A DNA stretch of 64,000 bases from Phoebastria nigripes (Eukaryota > Chordata > Aves > Procellariiformes > Diomedeidae): the NCBI GenBank assembly GCA_035582835.1, contig JAYKAV010002552.1, positions 312,195 to 376,194 of the forward strand. Reading direction: 5' to 3'. Under the pieces are notes generated by a model. The model worked only from the letters and a program-made list of their open reading frames with translations. It did no database searches and was not told where the DNA came from. Below, one piece after another: positions 59,454-64,000 of the stretch. How positions within the stretch are numbered: the stretch's first letter is position 1; each line of letters begins with the position of its first letter. The translations under genes and the position numbers were made by a program.

Positions 59454-61905
59454 ATAGAAGCTTTCTCCTTTCACCTTTCCTCCTGTGAAAAATTATTAGT
59501 TCTTTAGTTCTTGTTGTAGTGCTAGTAATAAATATTTAAAAGTATTTCTTATTTACTTTGAACAGCATCTTACAAAGTGTTTGAGGCCACTTTCTAGGTT
59601 GCTTTTCTTTTTTCTTTAAGACATTTCTAGTCACGTTGTGAAAACTACATTATTATGAGCATCAAAAATCAGGAATGAGGAGATGCTCTGTTCTGGATAG
59701 CAACAGCTGTTACTGAATGCTGATAGTGGATTTCCACTGAAAATATAATTATTAAAAGCAGAATATCAGTTTCCATGTTGTTTTCGTAGCAGGTCAAGGT
59801 ACTGAATGCAATTACTTCTTTATTTTTTCTTAAGCTGCTGTTTTACACTGTGTGTAATTGGTAAATTATTGTAGTTTTTCCTTGGTGCAAGTGTTGAAGC
59901 TGTGCTGAATTTCACACAGCATTTGCACAGTTAAAACCAGTTGGAATCCCATTTTTCTACTAGAAACAAACACAGATCCCAGCCATGTCTTTTTCCTTAA
60001 CTTTATTTTTCCTTTTAAAATATTTGCAATCAGGACTTATTTTTTTGTCAGTTAGAACTCCCTTGGGAAAAATGTGAATGTGTCCCTGGGGCTTTATTTT
60101 TCTAATTTTGGAAATGTGGATTTCTTTTCAGTTGTTTACTCGAAGTTTAAGATGATTGAAGTGTAGCAGAACTGAAGTGAAAATAATATGTATATTTATG
60201 CCTGCTTGTATTATTTGTAGACTTTTATTAAGGCAGAAGGAAATGTCTGTTGTATAGGTCTCAGCTGACCTCTGAAGTGAACAGGTCTCTTTCTCATTAC
60301 TGTACTGCCCCTTGAGAAAACAAACATCTGTCCAGAAGCAGAAATTTTGGGGTGTATGTTTTACAAGCTTCGAAGGAATTGTATCTGAGTCATTTTCAGA
60401 GTGAAGTTGTATTTGTGAGACATGGCCTTTCTACAGTTTCAGCTGTATACCTGTAACTTTTTATTTGATGGGTCTTTGATTACAAAACAAAAATCCTCAA
60501 ATTGAGTAAACTTTTTTTTTTGGTGCTTTACTTCTCTGTACTGGAGAAATAAATGTTATTAAATAGGAGTAGGTTCTCTTAAAACTATCCATTTGTTATC
60601 GTCTGTATGAGGCTTGGGTCAGGTTACGTTATTTTCATGCCGTCTTTAAAAAAACAAATACATCCCTCCACCCAAACCCAACCAAACGAAAAACCCCAAA
60701 AGAACCAATCCCATATAGGTTATTTCAGAGAAATGTTCAAAGTCATGCACTGTGTCTTTTAAGTAATTCCAAATACGAGGTGATGTAAATATCAGGCTTG
60801 AATGTTGATGTTTTAATGATTTTGATGATGATAATACTGATGCTAATAATGATTTTAATATCTATCAGTAAAGATTCTGTGTTCCACATACAACAGGAAT
60901 ATGTTTGTGCATAAGGAGGTACATATTCAGGATTCACAGTTCAGATGTTCTGAAGAATAAACATAGAAATGTGATAGACATGGTATTAACTACCTACATA
61001 TGCACATCAGAAGGGATAAGTTCTACACCTTTTACTTGTTACAGGAATTTTATTAATTTGGGATAACTTCCCTATAGTGTTTCTTTAATTAATGTGATTT
61101 TGTTAATTTGTGTGAGGCTTACGTAAACTAGAATCTAACCTCACTTTCATAAAAGCACAAGAATAAAAGGTATGGTTTGTTTAATTGTTGGCCAATTCTG
61201 TACCGGTGGATGTTTTCAGAGTTATTAGAGGTAACTTGCCTGTCTCTGTCAAAAAGAACTGCTAAAAAGATTTATTCAGGATCGTGTTAATAAAGCTGAG
61301 GCAAACCATCTTCTGAATGATAATAGCTGGTAGAAATTTATCATGTCTAATTCATGACTCTGCATAGTCATAAATTCACTGCTTATTGCTGACTTGTACT
61401 AAATCTTATTTGAAGGCTCATTTGGGGACTCCATAGCAACCATTAGCAATTAAAGTCAGAACTGTAAACTGTGAAATATATAAACAACAGAGGTGTGGGT
61501 TTTGTTTGGTTGGGGTTTTTTTTGGAGGGGGAATAATATACTTCACAATTCATGTGTCTTCAATTTTTCTCCATCTGAGGAATGAGGTCACAACTCACGT
61601 TTCAGAATGTTCCAATTATAGTTCTATAAATCCATTAGTCCGTGCTAGTAAGTGTAAGAATGCATGGAATTGAGTGTATTGTTAAAGTTTCTAACAAGCA
61701 AATGAATATAGTGCTGCTTTGTCAGCTTTGCTTCATTTTTTGGTGATTTAATGATTTTTGGATGGTCCTCAAACACTAGTTAACATTCTTTACTTTTGAA
61801 TTTTGTCTGTCTACCTGTGTCTTTGTGGGTATTCCTGAAAGTGAGTGAATTTGAATATGCAGAGATGGGCATCTTACAATGCCATGATGCGAAAGGTTAA
61901 AATAT

Positions 61906-62222
61906 ATCATAGAATCATAGAATAGTTTGGGTTGGAAGGGACCTTTAAAGGTCATCTAGTCCAACCCCCCCTGCCATGGGCAGGGACATCTTCAACTGGA
62001 TCAGGTTGCTCAGAGCCCCGTCCAACCTGACCTTCAATGTTTCCAGGGATGGGGCATCTACCACCTCTCTGGGCGACCTGTGCCAGTGTTTCACCACCCT
62101 CAGCGTAAAAAAAGTCTTCCTTATATTTAGTCTGAATCTACCCTCTTTTAGTTTAAAGCCATTCCCCCTTGTCCTGTCGCAACAGGCCCTGCTAAAAAGT
62201 TTGTCCCCATATTTACGAAGAT
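61906..62222 (-). mobile_element. CR1 LINE 3' end, relatively young copy
   Basis: Begins ATCATAGAATCATAGAATAG, the complement of the intact 8-bp terminal repeat. It continues with GGTTGGAAGGGACCTTTAAA, CCCCTGCCATGGGCAGGGAC, GGGATGGGGCATCTACCACC and CCATTCCCCCTTGTCCTGTC. It is 5' truncated at about 320 bp and the best preserved CR1 in the window. Confidence 0.95.
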
Positions 62223-63012
62223 AATGCTCTTCACTTTTCCTAACATAGTCTCTGTGTGAAGTTGTTCATAGCCATGCCAGTTTTCAAGTGCTGGGCAAAA
62301 TATCAAAGTTCTTGTGTCCTGGAGAAAAATCAGCCCTTTAAATCTGTGACTGAAGTGTAAGTCATTGAAACACTGGTTAGTTTTATCTATGCACCACATT
62401 TATTGAATCTGGCAACACTTGGAGTATTGGATCTCTCACATAACTTCAAATCCGATTGCTCTTATTGTGTTCTTTCTTATTTTTGCTATTTTGCTGTTTA
62501 TATTATCTCTAATTAGGCAATATTATCAAGTGGAATTTATTTGGTCTGAAAGCCAAGAACTCCTGCTTTTCCTGGCTCTGCCGTATTTCACCTCGTGGTC
62601 TTTACAGTAGGAGCTGGCTGACAAGTCAGTTAATCTACACAAGAGATGTTTTTTCTCCAATTTTCCAGGAAAGATTTAATGGTAGATACTTTAATGAGGT
62701 CTGGTTTTACTAAGACCTCATTAATTTTACAGAGGTATCACAGTACACTTCTCTGAAGTGTTACATTTAATCTAGATGATAATTCATTATTTTGAATGAT
62801 TATTTTCTTTGTCTGAGTTTGTTTAGCTGGTGACTGTACTGAGACTCCAAGTAAAAGTATATTAATGAGGTTCTATTATTTATCCTCAATCCTGATATTA
62901 AACACAATGCTGCTAACAGTCTAGTTTGCAAAAAGTTCAACATCACTGTTTGGGAACGAGAGTCCCAGACTCCTACAGAGGGGAATGATTTGGAGCCAGG
63001 AGGGAATAGTGC

Positions 63013-63150
63013 AATCATAGAAAAGTAGACTTGTCAAGGGCCATGGNGGGGATTATGTAGTCCATCCCCTTACTCCAAGGCAGGGTCAACTATATTTGTA
63101 TTAACTTTTAAGACCTGTTGGACATATGTGTGCCAAAAGTCTCCTTCGAT
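63013..63150 (-). mobile_element. CR1 LINE 3' tail, old fragment
   Basis: GCAATCATAGAAAAGTAGAC and GTCAAGGGCCATGG are followed by TTATGTAGTCCATCCCC and AAGGCAGGGTCAACTATATT, then a GACCTGTTGGACATATG segment. This fits an old CR1 3' end. The far boundary is uncertain. Confidence 0.65.
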
Positions 63151-63316
63151 AAACTTATACGCGTCTCTGTGCGTTGGTGGTTATATCCCTATATATTCTT
63201 GTGCTTTATTAGTCTTCGCATTGAGTTTTTTTCTTCATGTCAGACCTGAACTTTTCTTCCTAAAGAATATTACATTTTGTCCTACCTACCATGCACATAA
63301 AAAACCATGTTATTTC

Positions 63317-63347
63317 TTCTTTTTTTTTTTTTTTTTTTTTTTNCCCA

Positions 63348-63390
<43 letters not shown>

Positions 63391-63391
63391 C
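63317..63391. repeat. Two poly(T) runs split by an ambiguous base
   Basis: A T run, then NCCCATAAAA, then a second long T run. The ambiguous base suggests the length and centre are not reliable. Confidence 0.8.
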
Positions 63392-64000
63392 CTGCAACAC
63401 CCTTCTTTCTAAATCTGGTGGCTACCATCGCGTCTGCATTTCTGTCCTAGAGAATGATGTCTAAAATTAGGCCTTCTGTCTAAGGCCCTCGAATGCTGAT
63501 GTCAGCTTCTAGCATTTGTTTATATAACATGAGTCGTTGCCTTCATTGTACTAAAGAAGATAGTAGACTCTGGAGGCAAGGAGAAAGGGTGGAAAGGAAT
63601 AAAAATGGGAATTGTGCAAGTGCAAAGTTTTCAGAATGGGCTAAATTGGGACTTGGGCTGAGTTATTTTTAGTGTCAAGGTTTGTGACTAAGTGACTAGG
63701 AAAGCACACGTGTATATGCTCTTGAATCTCTCTGCTGTTCATTCTGGTTTAGCTAAGTCTCTGTTAAAAGTTGCGTTTTTCTTTCTTTCAGGAGAGAATA
63801 CTGCGTTAAATGAGGTGACAAAACATAGAGGGTTTTATGTTTTTTCCTCACAGTGCCTGTGGAGATCTTCTGGATGAGTTTTATCTTCCTTATTATAGTA
63901 AATTATTATTTATAGTATTGTAGTAAATGCTGGAAGTGGCAGCTCTAAGTAAGTAACAAATTAAGAATAAGCAAAACCCAGAGCAAAGATGCGTTGGTAC

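Noticed and set aside
59215..59507. Several overlapping ORFs rich in Phe or Lys
   Set aside because: They are translations of a pyrimidine repeat tract, with no complexity and no splice support.

Overview
This window is vertebrate nuclear DNA, almost certainly from a bird. The evidence is intron-split genes with GT-AG splice sites, two CpG-island promoters, several CR1 LINE tails ending in the ATTCTATGAT-type repeat (minus strand), and one solo LTR of a type that is abundant in birds. It holds two neighbouring genes on the + strand in the order NSMCE4A then ATE1, the same order and relative orientation as in the human 10q26 region. The sequence is a draft: it has two N gaps (30815-30874 and 47804-47875) and about thirty single n bases, none of them in a coding exon.

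Layout. 1-2640 is AT-rich intergenic DNA with nothing recognisable. 2641-3235 is a solo endogenous-retrovirus LTR on the minus strand with a 5-bp target duplication. About 3520-4500 is a CpG island that contains the NSMCE4A promoter and first exon. NSMCE4A (SMC5/6 complex kleisin) runs from 4115 to 14152 in ten coding exons (381 codons plus stop), probably with one more 3'-UTR exon from 14703. About 15520-16520 is the second CpG island, with two alternative ATE1 first exons (1a at 15669, 1b at 16072). ATE1 (arginyl-tRNA-protein transferase) then continues through exons 2-6, a pair of alternative 129-bp exons (7a and 7b), a 33-bp exon 8, and exons 9 and 10, which end at 52652. The last roughly 100 codons were not found, so 52653-64000 reads as intron and the gene continues past the window.

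The two genes do unrelated jobs: DNA repair and chromosome maintenance versus N-terminal arginylation in the Arg/N-degron pathway. They are adjacent housekeeping-type genes with less than 1 kb between the NSMCE4A 3' end and the ATE1 CpG island.

I see no new multi-gene system. The observations most worth a second look concern ATE1 splicing. Exons 7a and 7b both start with a donor-like GTGAGG directly behind the acceptor AG and both end in weak donors, which is a recursive-splicing layout, and exon 2 starts with GTATGT. A near-copy of sequence on both sides of the second N gap looks like an assembly false duplication.
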